From Diorhabda sublineata (lineage: Eukaryota; Arthropoda; Insecta; Coleoptera; Chrysomelidae), in contig NC_079483.1 in the NCBI RefSeq assembly GCF_026230105.1, positions 18,283,312-18,347,311 of the forward strand: a stretch of DNA of 64,000 nucleotides, written 5' to 3'. The notes under the pieces were generated by a model. The model was not told the DNA's origin. It saw nothing but the letters and a program-made list of their open reading frames with translations, and made no database searches. Positions 27,701-42,700 of this stretch are shown here, in pieces (position 1 is the first letter of the stretch; the number at the start of each line of letters is the position of its first letter). Position numbers and translations under genes: made by a program.

Positions 27701-30700
27701 CCACCTGGTGGTTATAGTTGTGTCTGGATTCTTATTGTTTTCATCTTCTTAATTCTCCCATACTTTTGGAATATTCTTTGTTTATTTTTTTTTAATCTTG
27801 ATTTTGATTTTAAATCATTCCAAACTTATTGCATATAATTTTGCATCAAAATCTTGCATTTTTCCCAATGCTTTGTGACTTCGAAAACTTTGCATGCGTT
27901 TCTTATTCTCTTATTGTTTTCTTCTTCTTCTTATGTTAGGACTAGGTCCTGTATTTTCACCAAGGGTTCGCCAGGAGTAGTTGGGATGCTGAGGACCAGC
28001 TTCCATACCACCTGGTGGTTATAGTTGTGTCTGGATTCTTATTGTTTTCATCTTCTTAATTCTCCCATACTTTTGGAATATTCTTTGTTTATTTTTTTTT
28101 AATCTTGATTTTGATTTTAAATCATTCCAAACTTATTGCATATAATTTTGCATCAAAATCTTGCATTTTTCCCAATGCTTTGTGACTTCGAAAACTTTGC
28201 ATGCGTTTCTTATTCTCTTATTGTTTTCTTCTTCTTCTTATGTTAGGACTAGGTCCTGTATTTTCATCAAGGGTTCGCCAGGAGTAGTTGGGATGCTGAG
28301 GACCAGCTTCCATACCACCTGGTGGTTATAGTTGTGTCTGGATTCTTATTGTTTTCATCTTCTTAATTCTCCCATACTTTTGGAATATTCTTTGTTTATT
28401 TTTTTTTAATCTTGATTTTGATTTTAAATCATTCCAAACTTATTGCATATAATTTTGCATCAAAATCTTGCATTTTTCCCAATGCTTTGTGACTTCGAAA
28501 ACTTTGCATGCGTTTCTTATTCTCTTATTGTTTTCTTCTTCTTCTTATGTTAGGACTAGGTCCTGTATTTTCATCAAGGGTTCGCCAGGAGTAGTTGGGA
28601 TGCTGAGGACCAGCTTCCATACCACCTGGTGGTTATAGTTGTGTCTGGATTCTTATTGTTTTCATCTTCTTAATTCTCCCATACTTTTGGAATATTCTTT
28701 GTTTATTTTTTTTTAATCTTGATTTTGATTTTAAATCATTCCAAACTTATTGCATATAATTTTGCATCAAAATCTTGCATTTTTCCCAATGCTTTGTGAC
28801 TTCGAAAACTTTGCATGCGTTTCTTATTCTCTTATTGTTTTCTTCTTCTTCTTATGTTAGGACTAGGTCCTGTATTTTCACCAAGGGTTCGCCAGGAGTA
28901 GTTGGGATGCTGAGGACCAGCTTCCATACCACCTGGTGGTTATAGTTGTGTCTGGATTCTTATTGTTTTCATCTTCTTAATTCTCCCATACTTTTGGAAT
29001 ATTCTTTGTTTATTTTTTTTTAATCTTGATTTTGATTTTAAATCATTCCAAACTTATTGCATATAATTTTGCATCAAAATCTTGCATTTTTCCCAATGCT
29101 TTGTGACTTCGAAAACTTTGCATGCGTTTCTTATTCTCTTATTGTTTTCTTCTTCTTCTTATGTTAGGACTAGGTCCTGTATTTTCACCAAGGGTTCGCC
29201 AGGAGTAGTTGGGATGCTGAGGACCAGCTTCCATACCACCTGGTGGTTATAGTTGTGTCTGGATTCTTATTGTTTTCATCTTCTTAATTCTCCCATACTT
29301 TTGGAATGTTCTTTGTTTATTTTTTTTTATTTTTAATCTTGATTTTGATTTTAAATCATCCCAAACTTCTCGCATCTTGCATTTTTCTCAACGTTTTGTG
29401 GCTTTCATTCTTATATTATTCTTTCAAATCCTCCCACTTACCTTGAATGTCCTTTGGCTTAGGAATCTCCAATTCTTTTTCATTATGTCCATATTTTATA
29501 ATCATCCTTCCTTCCAAACTTCTCAAATATTTTGATCATGAATTTTCTGTCATTACACTTAGTAGTTCATTTGAACATTTCTCGTTATATTTCATTATCA
29601 TTTTACGTGTATAATTACTAACCAAACTTGCTAAAAACTTAGTGAATTGTTTTCTTAAAATTATTAAAAATTTTGCTTGGGAACGTTTATTTGCCTCGCT
29701 TTTCACCTACTCGTTTACGTTGTTTTTGTTTTGTTTTCGTTTATTTGTTACAACCATTTGCAGCGGAATTTCAACAGCTTTATGTTTGGAAATAATGATT
29801 ATAGATCGGAAATTCCCAAATTTTTCTACTTGTAAACCACTTTCGAAATACTTGTTTGTAGTTAAGTACACTCTTGTTGAAGAGTTTCCCGTGGACCCCT
29901 AGGGATACATCTAGACCACTTTGGGAACGCCCCAGATCTGATTCGTTACCAAAATTGAAGAATCGAAGTTGAAATTGCTACCCCATGCACCCTATTCGCC
30001 AGATTTAGGCCCCCTCGGATTATTTCCTGTTCCCAGTTTGTTTTCTAAATTTAATTTTCACAGAAGCTGTTTATTTATTCTCCCATTCTCACAACATCTC
30101 CAAACCACATCAATTCTCCTTTTTCGATCATTTTTCCTCAATTAAATAAAGTACAAAATCAGCTGTGATCACAAGGCCAAGTATGCAGTGTTGCTAGATG
30201 TACTCGTTTGTCGGTATCCCTGCTGAAATAAATATAAACACGAATATTTCTCGTCTTCTCATTTTACTTTTTTCCTCAATAATTTCGTTGTTGTCACTAA
30301 TTCTGTATTAACAGTAGCATTGCAAATTAATAAAAAACAAAATTTTATATTATCCTGGATAAAATCTGTGGCAAATGGTTAGTAATGAAATTTTTGGATT
30401 TTCAGTTATAACGATACTGCTAGCGTCGTTGGCGTTATATGTAGGATCTTTAAACGCTGCCAAATCTTTACATATATTGATACTTAGAAACGTTTTGAGA
30501 GCACCTTGTACGACATTTTTCGACGTCACTCCTCTCGGAAGAGTCTTAAATAGATTCAGCAAAGATATCGATACATTGGATAACGTTTTACCAATGACTA
30601 TGAGAGGATGGGTAAATTGCTTCTATTCGGTTAGTAAAATGTGTTTTATTTCACTTTAGTTTGGTATAAAAGCAGTTATAAGTGATAATTCGAATTGAAA

Positions 30701-33700
30701 TGACAATAATATTGATACATAATCATATTCGAAGATAACAGATCTTTTTACTAACTAAAAATCTAGCGAACACAAACCGTTCGACGGAAAGTAACGTAGC
30801 ACCGATCAAGGATGGTCAAAGTAGCTCCAAAAGATAATACATTCATTTAAATGCTTCATATTTACGATGTGCATGCCGAACTAGTGTTTTCTGCACCAGA
30901 TATATAGCTGTAGATACTTTAGATCGCTGTTTATAGAAATTGCCAAACGATGTTGATTTCGCTTGTTTTAATGTCTGTGTTGTTTGATGTCTTATCATCT
31001 CGAGTGGTCAATTGCCAGAGATTTTATCTAATGAACTGATAGGTTGCAAAATTTTTAATTGTACGATGATTTGTACTTTGTAAATACTTGAAATCCACCC
31101 TTTCCCAACTCATTCAGGCCCTCCATACAATTTCAATTTATCTTGAAGCTGTTTAAACTGTTTTCCAATCCATCCAACTGTTCGATGCTTCAGAAATTTC
31201 TTTTTTACAAGTTTTCCCATCGATACGATTATTCCTTTAACTTGTCTTTATATTTTGAACATCCCCTGAATGGTTTCAACTTTGGAAATGCTTGAAATGC
31301 ACCCTTTCCTATTTCAATCAGGCCCTCCATTCAATTTCATTTGATCTTGAAGCTGTTTGAATTGCTTTCCAATCCATCCAATTGGTCGATGCTTCAGATG
31401 CTTTTTTTGCAAGTATTCCCATCGATACAACTTGTTTTTGTATTGTAAGGATCCCCTGAAAGGTTTCTACATTGGAAATGCACCCTTTTCCAACTCATTC
31501 AGTCCCTCCATACAATTTCATTTTATCTTGAAGCTGTTTAAACTGTTTTCCAATCCATCCAACTGTTCGATGCTTCAGAAATTTCTTTTTTACAAGTTTT
31601 CCCATCGATACGATTATTCCTTTAACTTGTCTTTATATTTTGAACATCCCCTGAATGGTTTCAACTTTGGAAATGCTTGAAATCCACCCTTTCCTATCTC
31701 ATTCAGGCCATCCATTCAATTTCATTTGATCTTGAAGCTGTTTAAATGATTTCCCCATCGACAAAAATCTTTCTTCTACTTGTTTTGGTATTTTGGGGGA
31801 TCCCCTGAATGATTTCTACACGGTAAATGTTTGAAATACACCCTTTCCCAACTCATTCAGGCCCTCCATACAATTTCAATTTATCTTGAAGCTGTTTAAA
31901 CTGTTTTCCAATCCATCCAACTGTTCGATGCTTCAGAAATTTCTTTTTTACAAGTTTTCCCATCGATACAACTTGTCTTTGTATTGTGGGGATCCCATGA
32001 ATGGTTTCAACTTTGGAAATGCTTGAAATACACCCTTTCCTATTTCATTCAGGCCTTCCATTCAATTTCATTTGATCTTGAAGCTGTTTGAATGATTTCC
32101 CCATCGACAAAAATCTTTCTTCTACTTGTTTTGGTATTTTGGGGGATTCCCTGAATGATTTCTACTCGGTAAATGCTTGAAATGCACCCTTTTCTAACTC
32201 ATTCAGGTCCTCCATACAATTTTATTTTATCTTGTGACTGTTTGAACTATCTCTCCATCCAGCCAATTGGTCGATGCTCCTAAAATTTCTTCTTCACAAG
32301 TTTTTCCATATATACAAATTATTCCTTCAACTTGTCTTTATATTTTGGAGATCCCCTGAATGGTTTCAACTTTGGAAATGCTTAAAATTTGTTTTTTTTT
32401 TAAGTTTGTCTACTACTACAATTCTTCTTTCAACTCCTCTCTTTCTTTTGGGGATCCCCCTGATGATTTGTACTTTGTAAAGGTCCTCCAATCCATTTTT
32501 ATCTATCTTGAAGTTGTTTGACCTGTTTTTCAATCCACCCAACCGGTCGATGCTTCAGAAATTTCCTCTTTACAAGTTTTCCCATCGATGCAATTTTTCC
32601 TTCAATTTGTTTTGGTATTTTGGGGACCCCCTGAATGATTTCTGCTTTGTAAATGATTGAAATACACTCCTTTCTAACCCATTTAGTACCTCCAAGTCTT
32701 TTAAGTTTATTCAAAAGAAAATTATAACTAATTGGGGTCAAAGTTATGCCAGCAATTCATTCAACTGGCGAATGCTCCTGTTATTATATAAAATTTGTTC
32801 CTTATAAGTTTTTCTATCGATAAACTACTACAGTTCTTCTTTAAACTTCTCTCTATCCTTTGGGGATCCACCAGAATGATTTGTGCGTTATAAATGCTTG
32901 GAATCCACCCTTTTCTAACCTCCCAGTACCTCCAGGTCATTTAAATATTCTTTGGAGCTTTTTGGATCCCATTCAACAGAATATTACTAACTAACTGGGG
33001 TGCAAATTTGTTCTCTCTGCGTTTTTTTATCAATAAAATTCTTCCTTCAACTTCTCTCTTAGTTTTATTGAACTTTTTCACGCAGAATGACCCCCCAGAA
33101 CGTTTTATACGTTATTAATGTTTCGAATTTACGTTCTCTCAACTTGCTCTGGATTCCCATACCATTTAAGTTTACCTTGGAGCTGTTTGGATCCCTTGGA
33201 TCGAAAGAATGTACCAAATTGGTCAGTAAGTTTTCCCAGCTACCCATTAAACTGGTCAATGTTCCCGTTATTTCATCCCGTTTGTTTGTTGCTTATAGTT
33301 TTATCATGAAACCTTTCCACCAGTTGGGAACAATTGGTATTCCTCCGTGAAGCATTTTCTCTTGAGAATTTTCACATAAAGTCCTTCACAACCTTTTGTA
33401 TGAACTGGTATAATCCAAAAGGATGTATTAATGTACCTCGAGGATATTCAATAGTAATCTCTGTCAATTGATCCTTGTAAAAACGTCTGCTTGGAATTTT
33501 CGGTTCATTGTTTGACCATACCGTCATTTGTAGCAATTTTCGTTTGTTCTTCAGAGGTAAATTTGACAATAGCGGCATTGAACGCCGCTACAGATATTCA
33601 TAAAGGACTACTCTTCAGCGTCCTACGACAACCGATGAATTTTTTCGATATATATCCAATCGGTAGAATTTTAAGTAGATTTTCGAAAGATATTCTCGAT

Positions 33701-36700
33701 ATCGATACCGAATTACCGTTCAATTGTTACGAAGTTATCGAAAGCGGTCTCATAGTGAGTAAAAAAAAATTATCTTTCAGATATAACAGCAGTTATATTT
33801 AAAGACGCCATTTTGAATCAATCAACATTCAAAACAATTATCCCTGTATAATAAAACGAATTTTATCACGTGATTCAAATTGAATTAGTTAGGTTAAGAT
33901 AGATTGTGCCGTTGGTTAGGTTATTCTTCTTTCCCTTGTAGCTTATTTTTAACCTATAACCTATAGTTACAAGGTTTGTTATTTATTAAAGGGAAGTGTC
34001 TTTTAATCGACTCTAATTACACGTTTTTGATTAATCGTGGCTTACAATTAACCTTGTTTTAACGACCTTTCGGTTCGACAATCACAAGTTATCAGATAGT
34101 AGAGCAGCCCTACAAGCACTTGACTTTTATAAAATTGGGACACGGCTACTACGGGGCTGCTTCGAATCAACTCGATGGGAACAAACAATAAAGATACTGC
34201 TGGTAATGAATAAGACCACAACCTTTCAAAGTTATGGTCGTAAAACAATTGGAAGGAACTGGTGAACAGATCGAGGTGTTCTACATTGTCAAAGGCTTTC
34301 CGTATTTCAATGTTACGTCCAGAATCAAACATTTGGGGGTCATTTATTAATTTTATCGAAACAAATTTTGTTTACAGCTACTGGTATTATATTTGGAACC
34401 GTTATTTTTGCTCTTGGTTCACTAAATGCCGCGACAACGTTACATCGATTCGTATTGAGCAACGTTATCAAATTACCAATGACCTTTTTCGATGTTACCC
34501 CAATTGGTAGGATACTAGGGAGGTTTTCCAATGATATAGATGTCGTGGATTCAAGATTACCGATGACAGTTTCATCTATTATGGGAAATATTTTCAGGGT
34601 ACGTTCCATGAATTTTTCAAAGGGATTCGTGTTGTGAAATTCGTTGTTTGGGAATTGTTGTTCTGTGTCTGTCTAAATAATGGCGTGTAACTGTGTTCCA
34701 TGAGCGTCTCTATTTGTTATTTGTGTTTAGATCTTTGGGAAATATCTATCGGAGGAATTTTTTTTTTCTATTCAATACTATTTTTCGTTTAATGGTTTAT
34801 TTGTCGAAATATTTTAATAAACTTCAACTAAATTAGTAAAAAAAGTGATAATACGCCGGAAACTTGAATTATTTACTCACTATTTTTTTTTTATATAAAT
34901 AAATGTTCAAGTTATACCCGCAATCATCGATAACGAAACCTGGTACACATTTTTTGTCGTCATATTCGTGTTCAGCGATCTCAAAAACCCCCAGGATGTA
35001 TATATTCGGCCAATTTTATACTTAATTCCCATGGAACTCCAGAAGATGACGTATAAGCTAGTTACCCCCGGCACCAGGTACCTTGCAGGTCATCGCAGTA
35101 GTGATGTTCGTGTTCAGCGATCTCAAAAACCTCCATGATGTATATTTTCGGCCAATTTTATACTTAATTCCCATGGAACTCCAGAAGACGACGTATAAGC
35201 TAGTTACCCCCGGCACCAGGTACCTTGCAGGTCATCGCAGTAGTGATGTTCGTGTTCAGCGATCTCAAAAACCTCCATGATGTATATTTTCGGCCAATTT
35301 TATACTTAATTCCCATGGAACTCCAGAAGACGACGTATAAGCTAGTTACCCCCAGCACCAGGTACCTTGCAGGTCATCGCAGTAGTGATGTTCGTGTTCA
35401 GCGATCTCAAAAACCTCCATGATGTATATTTTCGGCCAATTTTATACTTAATTCCCATGGAACTCCAGAAGACGTCGTATAAGCTAGTTACCCCCAGCAC
35501 CAGGTACCTTGCAGGTCATCGCTGTCGTGATATTCGTGCTCAGCAATCTCGAAAACCCCCAGGATATATATATTCGGCCAATTTTATACTTAATTCCCAT
35601 GGAACTCCAGAAGACGACGTATAAGCTAGTTACCCCCAGCACCAGGTACCTTGCAGGTCATCGCAGTAGTGATGTTCGTGTTCAGCGATCTCAAAAACCT
35701 CCATGATGTATATTTTCGGCCAATTTTATACTCAAGTCCCATGGAACTCCAGGAGACGACGTATAAGCTAGTTACCTCCGGCACCAGGTACCTTGCAGGT
35801 CATCGCCGTCGTAATATTAGTGCTCAGCAATCTCGAAAATCCATAGTGTAGGGATAAATTTATTTCCAACAATATTTTCAGAGTTATAAGTTTTTCATTT
35901 TTAACAATTCGAGATTCACTTTTCAAAATGCACTTTTTTCCCTGCAAAAATGCACTTTTCACTTATTAATAATTTTTGTTAAGGAAGACTCTCTCGAATC
36001 GAATGCACTTTAATACATCTTGATCCAAATTATTACTCAGAAACTTTTGTGTTTTATTTCCTCGACTATAATTATAATTGCACAAATTCAAGAACAACAA
36101 TTTTAAACCTAGCTAGGATTTCCTAGTTTATACAGGTATAAATATAAAATATTGCAAATTATTAAAGATAAAATAAATGTTTCTTTACTAAATTTCACAA
36201 TCGGGCAACATCGCGATTATAACATTCAAATGTGCTTGTTGTATCGGAATGAAAATGACGTCACACAGTAGACGAACGAAAAATATTTGTATTAATATTT
36301 TTTTTAATATGATATTAAAGAAAGTGAAATTTATACTAATATAAGTACCACAAAAAATATAATTTACTTGTTATCGCGATTGTTTATGTCATTTCTCGAT
36401 ACACTCCCATTCAATGTTGCCAGTATTTATGAATTACTGAAGAATTTATAACTTAAATGTATACTACTAACAATTGAACATTTTTATCCGATTTTTAGAC
36501 AAAGTTGTATTCTTAGTAAATATTCCGAGAATTTAGTAATAAATTCGATTATTAAAATTTAGTTAATTGCTTGAAATAAAATAAGAAACGCCATTTACAC
36601 TACGCTACTATACTATCGTATCCAATTTTCTTTTAATTAAATCTTCATTTTTATTAAAAAATGTTCTTCATATTTCGATGTATTGAATTAAATATTTCGT

Positions 36701-39700
36701 TTTACCAGCTACTTGATTTTATCTGTACCGTTATGAAGGATTATTACCCAATCGAAGGAAGGTCTACGAAAAAAATCTGGCAACACCGCTACTGTCTGGG
36801 TAGCATTCTAATTATGAGATGTTGAAGTAGTACTTTAACGATGATTTGTTGTTTCGTGTTTCTCGACGAATTTTCTAACTACATTAAATTCTGAATGATT
36901 TTTTCGTTCTAAAAAAGATAATAATATAACCGTATGGGATGAGTAATAAAGAAGAAAGCTTGTATGGACATTGAATACGAAAATCCAATGAATTAAATAT
37001 GATAAAACATTATAACGCTTATATTTAAGCGTTTAGGATGGCAACCAGTGACCATCAAAAGAACTTTAGTGTTGTGTATTTCAAGTTGAACTTATCTCGT
37101 ACAACTATTCGGTTGTGATTGTTTTTTTTTCTTAATCTTCTTGGACGCCCTGTTTGAAAAGAAACAATTTTGGTGTTTTCAGCCATCCCCGTAGTTATTG
37201 GCGATATATCGATCAACTTGGGGTGTTTGGCTGCCGCTGTTGTGATGCACAGTACTTTGCTGAAAGGTGTTATGAGATTACCAATGACTTTTTTCGATAC
37301 TGTCCCAATAGGTCGTATTCTAGCACGATTTTCTAAAGATATCGAAGTGGTAGACGATAAGTTGCGATGGTTTGTAGCCGATGGGATTTACTGTTTATAC
37401 GAGGTATGTTTCACCGATGTGTAAAAGTGTTTTGTCTCCCGTTCAATTAAAATTTTTCAATTCATTGAATAATTTGACATGATAACGAACATCTTGCCGA
37501 CTGAAAGAATTTTTTTCACCCGAAGTCTAATTTAAAAAAAAATTAATTATTTAATTAATTAAAATTGAGCAAAACAAACATAATGTCTTCAAAATAATAC
37601 AAATTCCACGGTATATTGTCTATAAAAAAAGTTTCTGGAAAAAACTTTTTATTAAAGCACAATCTCCGAGTTGGCAACACTGCACGTGTAATAAATATAG
37701 AGGTCAATGGCTTTGGACGCATTGGACGAACTTATAACTTGATTTTAAGTAATTTTGTGATACTCCTACATAAATATGAATATAATATCATCTCGCAAAT
37801 ATTTGTTATAGCTTATATTGTTGAAGGTTGTGGTGACAATGTTTTCGTTAGGTTCGATGTACATATCATAACTCACGAATGCACAAAAGCACTAACAGCT
37901 TCAAAATACCGTTGCAAAAAGTATTGTTAGTGATATACGGCATGTATGGTGTATATTTCAGCCCTTCCTGCAGCCGTGACTGATCTGGCTATACAAATAG
38001 GATGTTTGACGGCCGCTATATCGATGCATAAATCGTTGCTGAAAGGAGTTTTGCGATTACCTATGGTGTTTTTCGATACGGTTCCTCTTGGTCGTGTTTT
38101 ATCACGTTTTTCTCATGATATCGAAGTTATCGACGACGATTTACCATGGTATGTTTCCGATGGAATTTTCTGTCTGTTCGAGGTACATGTTATTTGTTAT
38201 TAATTCGGTGGTAGGATCGAATCGATCACAATTTGTTTTAAACATATCCCGCGTTGTGTTTATTAAATTTTGAACCATACGATACTTATAATTATTTTTA
38301 ACTACACCCAGTATATTTATTTCACTGTTCAAATATCTTATAACTTGTAACTGTCGTGTGCTGGGAAATAGAAACTCCCATCTCTACATATTGAGATATT
38401 TCTTAATGTTTGTTCCAACCAGCTGATCTGGACCGTTCTTGGAAGCGTGTGAATTATATTTTCGCGCATGATTCTTGCAACTAAATTATTTACGACACTT
38501 AAAATCATTTTTATACACAATCAGTACATTTATTTCACAGTTAAAATTCGTATAAATCGTAACGTAACTGCCCTGTTGGAACACTTAATCTCTATTGCGC
38601 AGAATCGTCGGTTTTTTGATGAGTTTGAATGAACCTTGAATAAATATTAATTGAGAAAAAGCGAGGTGATAAAATATTATCATTGGTAGCGGAATCGTTC
38701 GATGACATACGCTACAAACACAACACGATCTGGCGGCCATTTTTCGGAACGCTTCTAATGTCTGCTAGGTTACGTTATCGGAAGTGAAATGTGTTCTGTG
38801 ATTAAATGTCAAGTTGTAACTTTTTTTACAAGAAAAATCAATTAATTCTTTTATGAAGATAAGAAAAATAAATTGGAACTCCATGAATTATTTTATGTAA
38901 TTTCGTTTTGAATTATAACGACAATTTTTATATACATATAAAAGTGAAAAGTGGGTGATCGATGTTCACGATGTGTTGTTGGCACTCTATTGATTATAGA
39001 AGCTCCTAGTTTATAAGAAAAAAATGTTGTGTTGCGAGTGTTTAATGTGCTTTGTGAAACTCTCAATGTTTTAAATGCTTTTTGATTCGCTTTAAATTTA
39101 AATCCAAAACATTTAGTTATAATTTTTTTGTATGTTTCACCGGCTGTGTAATAAAATGAAACTATATTCATAACCTCAAGGGGTAACTGGCGCTTATAAA
39201 AGGTTTTCCTGTAACCTGGTGAACCGATTCACCAGCCAAATGGACATTACAGGAAATAATGCTGCCTCAGCTCTAGCCGACCCCCAATTTAACCGTTTCA
39301 TATTAAATAATAAAAAAATATAAAAAATTCATCAAACATACATCCCTAAACCTGGAAAGTACCATTTTTTTAGGTTGAGATTTTCCTTTTTTTACATCTT
39401 TCTTCAAACCCCGTTTGGTGGTTGGTGGACAGCCCTGCATAGGAGCAACTCATATACCAGGGTCAATTATAGTGAACCTATTCATTGTCAGCAAATCAGG
39501 TCCCCAACGAGAGCTCAGAGAAACGTGAGGAGGTGGTGTCGGTGGCTGGATAGGTAGAAAAAGACTTGAGACAGCTAACCTTGAGCCGAAAGGTCAGCTA
39601 CTGGCCCTGGCTTTTGGAGGAGGCTCTTGGATGGTTTGGGCGGACATTTCAATGGAAGCAAAAACCGAGTTTGATTTTATTGAAATTGGCGGTAGAGAGG

Positions 39701-42700
39701 GGAGATTAACGGTGAATCAATACCGAAAAGAATTTTAGATTTATAGGATAGTCAGCGCATAGCCCGGACTTAAATTAAGAGAAAAGTTCGGGCTAGAAAT
39801 CCTGCACCAGCCACGAAATGAAACCTTAAAACGGCGCTTACCAAAGAAACTTATTTGATCCATGAAAAAACAATTGAAGGTTCTTATTAGAGGTAGCTAA
39901 ATATCGAATAAATGATTATTTTTATGAATGTGAGCTTGTATTTTCTTTATTGTATACCTATGACGTCACGTAATATTCCGGCCTTACTGAAATGTTTAAA
40001 CTACCTACAAAATTTTTGAATTTTCAATAATCATTTTCTCTATAAATATTGCTCCAAAAATTTAAAAAAAAATTATAACAAAAGTTGTATGTGAACTATT
40101 TCAATCCTTTTTCTTTGATAGTTGTTTTTTGCCAAAAAAAAATAACATAGATGACTCATTATGAAGCTAAGACTGTTCCTGTGCATTTTATCTATCAAAT
40201 GAAATGACAAACAATTTAAATATAACTGCTTTTAGATCAAGATAGCTTTCGGGAGTTTTTTCATTTAAGAAGCAGACGAAAATTTCAACTACGATTTTTT
40301 CAGGTTGTAGGTACATTAGCCGTAATCAGTTATTCGACACCTATATTCATTTTGGTTATCATACCATTATGCATAATATATTATTTCATGCAGAGGTTTT
40401 ACGTAGCTACATCTAGGCAAGTAAAAAGGTTAGAATCCGTCTCTAGATCTCCAATTTACTCCCATTTTGGGGAGAGCGTTTCAGGTGCCCACGCCATTAG
40501 AGCATATAACCAACAAGAAAGGTCAGTACGACGAATAAGATAATCATTTTAAAAAAAAAATACTCAAAATACTATTTTTTTTTCAAGGTTTATTCTGGAA
40601 TCTGAGAACAAAGTAGATTTGAATCAAATATGCTATTATCCTGGGATCATATCGAATAGATGGTTGGCAGTCAGATTGGAAATGTTGGGAAATTTGATTA
40701 TATTTTTTGCCGCTCTGTTTGCTGTGATTAAACAGGATCAACGTCCAGGGCTTGTAGGTCTGTCAGTTACTTATTCTTTACAGGTAAGTCGATAATCTAA
40801 ATTTTAATAACAATATTTGTGGAATCGTGAAAAATTATTCAAGAAATTATGGTTTTAATAAGTTTTCCGAAGACATAGCTGGAATTTATTGAACGGTTGG
40901 TGATATTCATACCGAATACTACACCAAGTTTACCTTCACTCTCTGAAGATGATAACTAGGTAATCAAAACGCGCGTTAAACAGTGTAACTGTGAGTGTTA
41001 GTGCATATGGTATCCGTAAAGACTAAACTGGAATTAATGGAACGGTTGGGGTGCTCTTCATACCGAATACTACACCAAATCTATCTTCAAACTCTGAAGA
41101 TGATAACTAGGTAACCAAAACGCGCGTTAAACAGTCTAACTGTGAGTGTTAGTGTATATGGTATCCGTAAAGACTAAACTGGAATTAATGGAAAGGTTGG
41201 GGTGCTCTTCATACCGAATACTACACCAAGTTTACCTTCACTCTCTGAAGTCTAAACTGGAATTTATGGAAGTGCTTTACAGTTTCTTTTTGTTTCCAGA
41301 TCACTCAAACATTAAACTGGCTGGTGAGGATGACTTCGGACGTGGAAACTAATATAGTGGCAGTTGAAAGGATAAAAGAATACGGTGAAGCCGAACAAGA
41401 AGCGCCTTGGAAATTATCCAGCGAAAAAACTTCGCCTTCATGGCCTGAAGTTGGAAAAGTGGAATTTAAAAATTATTCTGTCAGATATAGACCCGGTTTG
41501 GATTTAGTTTTACACGATATAAATTTCGAAATTAAAGGTGGGGAAAAAGTTGGTATTGTAGGAAGGACCGGTGCTGGGAAATCGAGTTTGACATTGGCGT
41601 TATTTAGGTAAATGTTATTTCTACGAATGCAAGTTGTTGTTAATTTTTATTTTTTTTTATTTTTAGAATTATAGAAGCCGCACAAGGAAATATATTGATA
41701 GACGGGGTTAAAATAAACGAATTGGGTTTACATACGCTACGTTCGCGCTTGACAATCATACCACAGGACGCGGTTCTCTTTTCGGGAACATTACGGATTA
41801 ATTTGGATCCTTTCGATAAACACAGTGACGAAGAAGTTTGGAAGTCTTTGGAGCATGCGCATCTTAGAGAATTCGTTAAAGGTACTGAAATAATTTTATT
41901 TATATATTTATGAAAAATCGTGTTTTCTCCAAAATGACATTATTTTTTAATTATTATCATCAAAAACTGTCTTAGTGATTTTTTGAACAAGAATATGTTT
42001 TTCATTATTATTCGAACAAGTTTCCAGCCTCGTATATCCGATACCGTGATTCCAATCAACGTTTTGATTTTTCTCAACGTACCTCCAACCTATAACAACA
42101 CCTCCGTGAAATTTCAGTCCAATATTCCAATTATTTTGGCCTTGGTGATTTTTTGAACAACCATATGTTTTTCATTATTATTCGAACAAGTTTCCAGCCT
42201 CGTATATCCGATACCGTGATTCCAATCAACGTTTTGATTTTTCTCAACGTACCTCCAACCTATAACAACACCTCCGTGAAATTTCAGTCCAATATTCCAA
42301 TTATTTTGGCCTTGGTGATTTTTTGAACAACCATATGTTTTTCATTATTATTCGAACAAGTTTCCAGCCTCGTATATCCCATACCGTGACTCCAATCAAC
42401 GTTTTGATTTTTCTCAACGTACCTCCAACTTATAACAACACCTCTGCGAAATTTGAGTCCAATATTCCAATTAGTTTGGCCTTGGTGATTTTTTGAATAA
42501 CCATGTTTTTCATTATTATTCGAACAAGTTTCCAGCCTCGTATATCCGATACCGTGACTCCAATCAACGTTTTGATTTTTCTCAACGTACCTCCAACTTA
42601 TAACAACACCTCTGCGAAATTTGAGTCCAAGATTCCAATTAGTTTGGCCTTGGTGATTTTTTGAATAACCATGTTTTTCATTATTATTCGAACAAGTTTC

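Noticed and set aside
33545..33550. Alternative acceptor TTCAG for exon 14b
   Set aside because: Using it would shorten the exon, lose frame with exon 13 and break the fixed distance to the LNAA motif seen in the other copies.
34945..35850. Series of similar 65-85 codon frames on +
   Set aside because: They are one shadow frame repeated every 142 bases in a tandem array.
38183..40303. A possible sixth copy of exon 14
   Set aside because: I looked for the FFD..P.GR and RFS motifs on + and found none.
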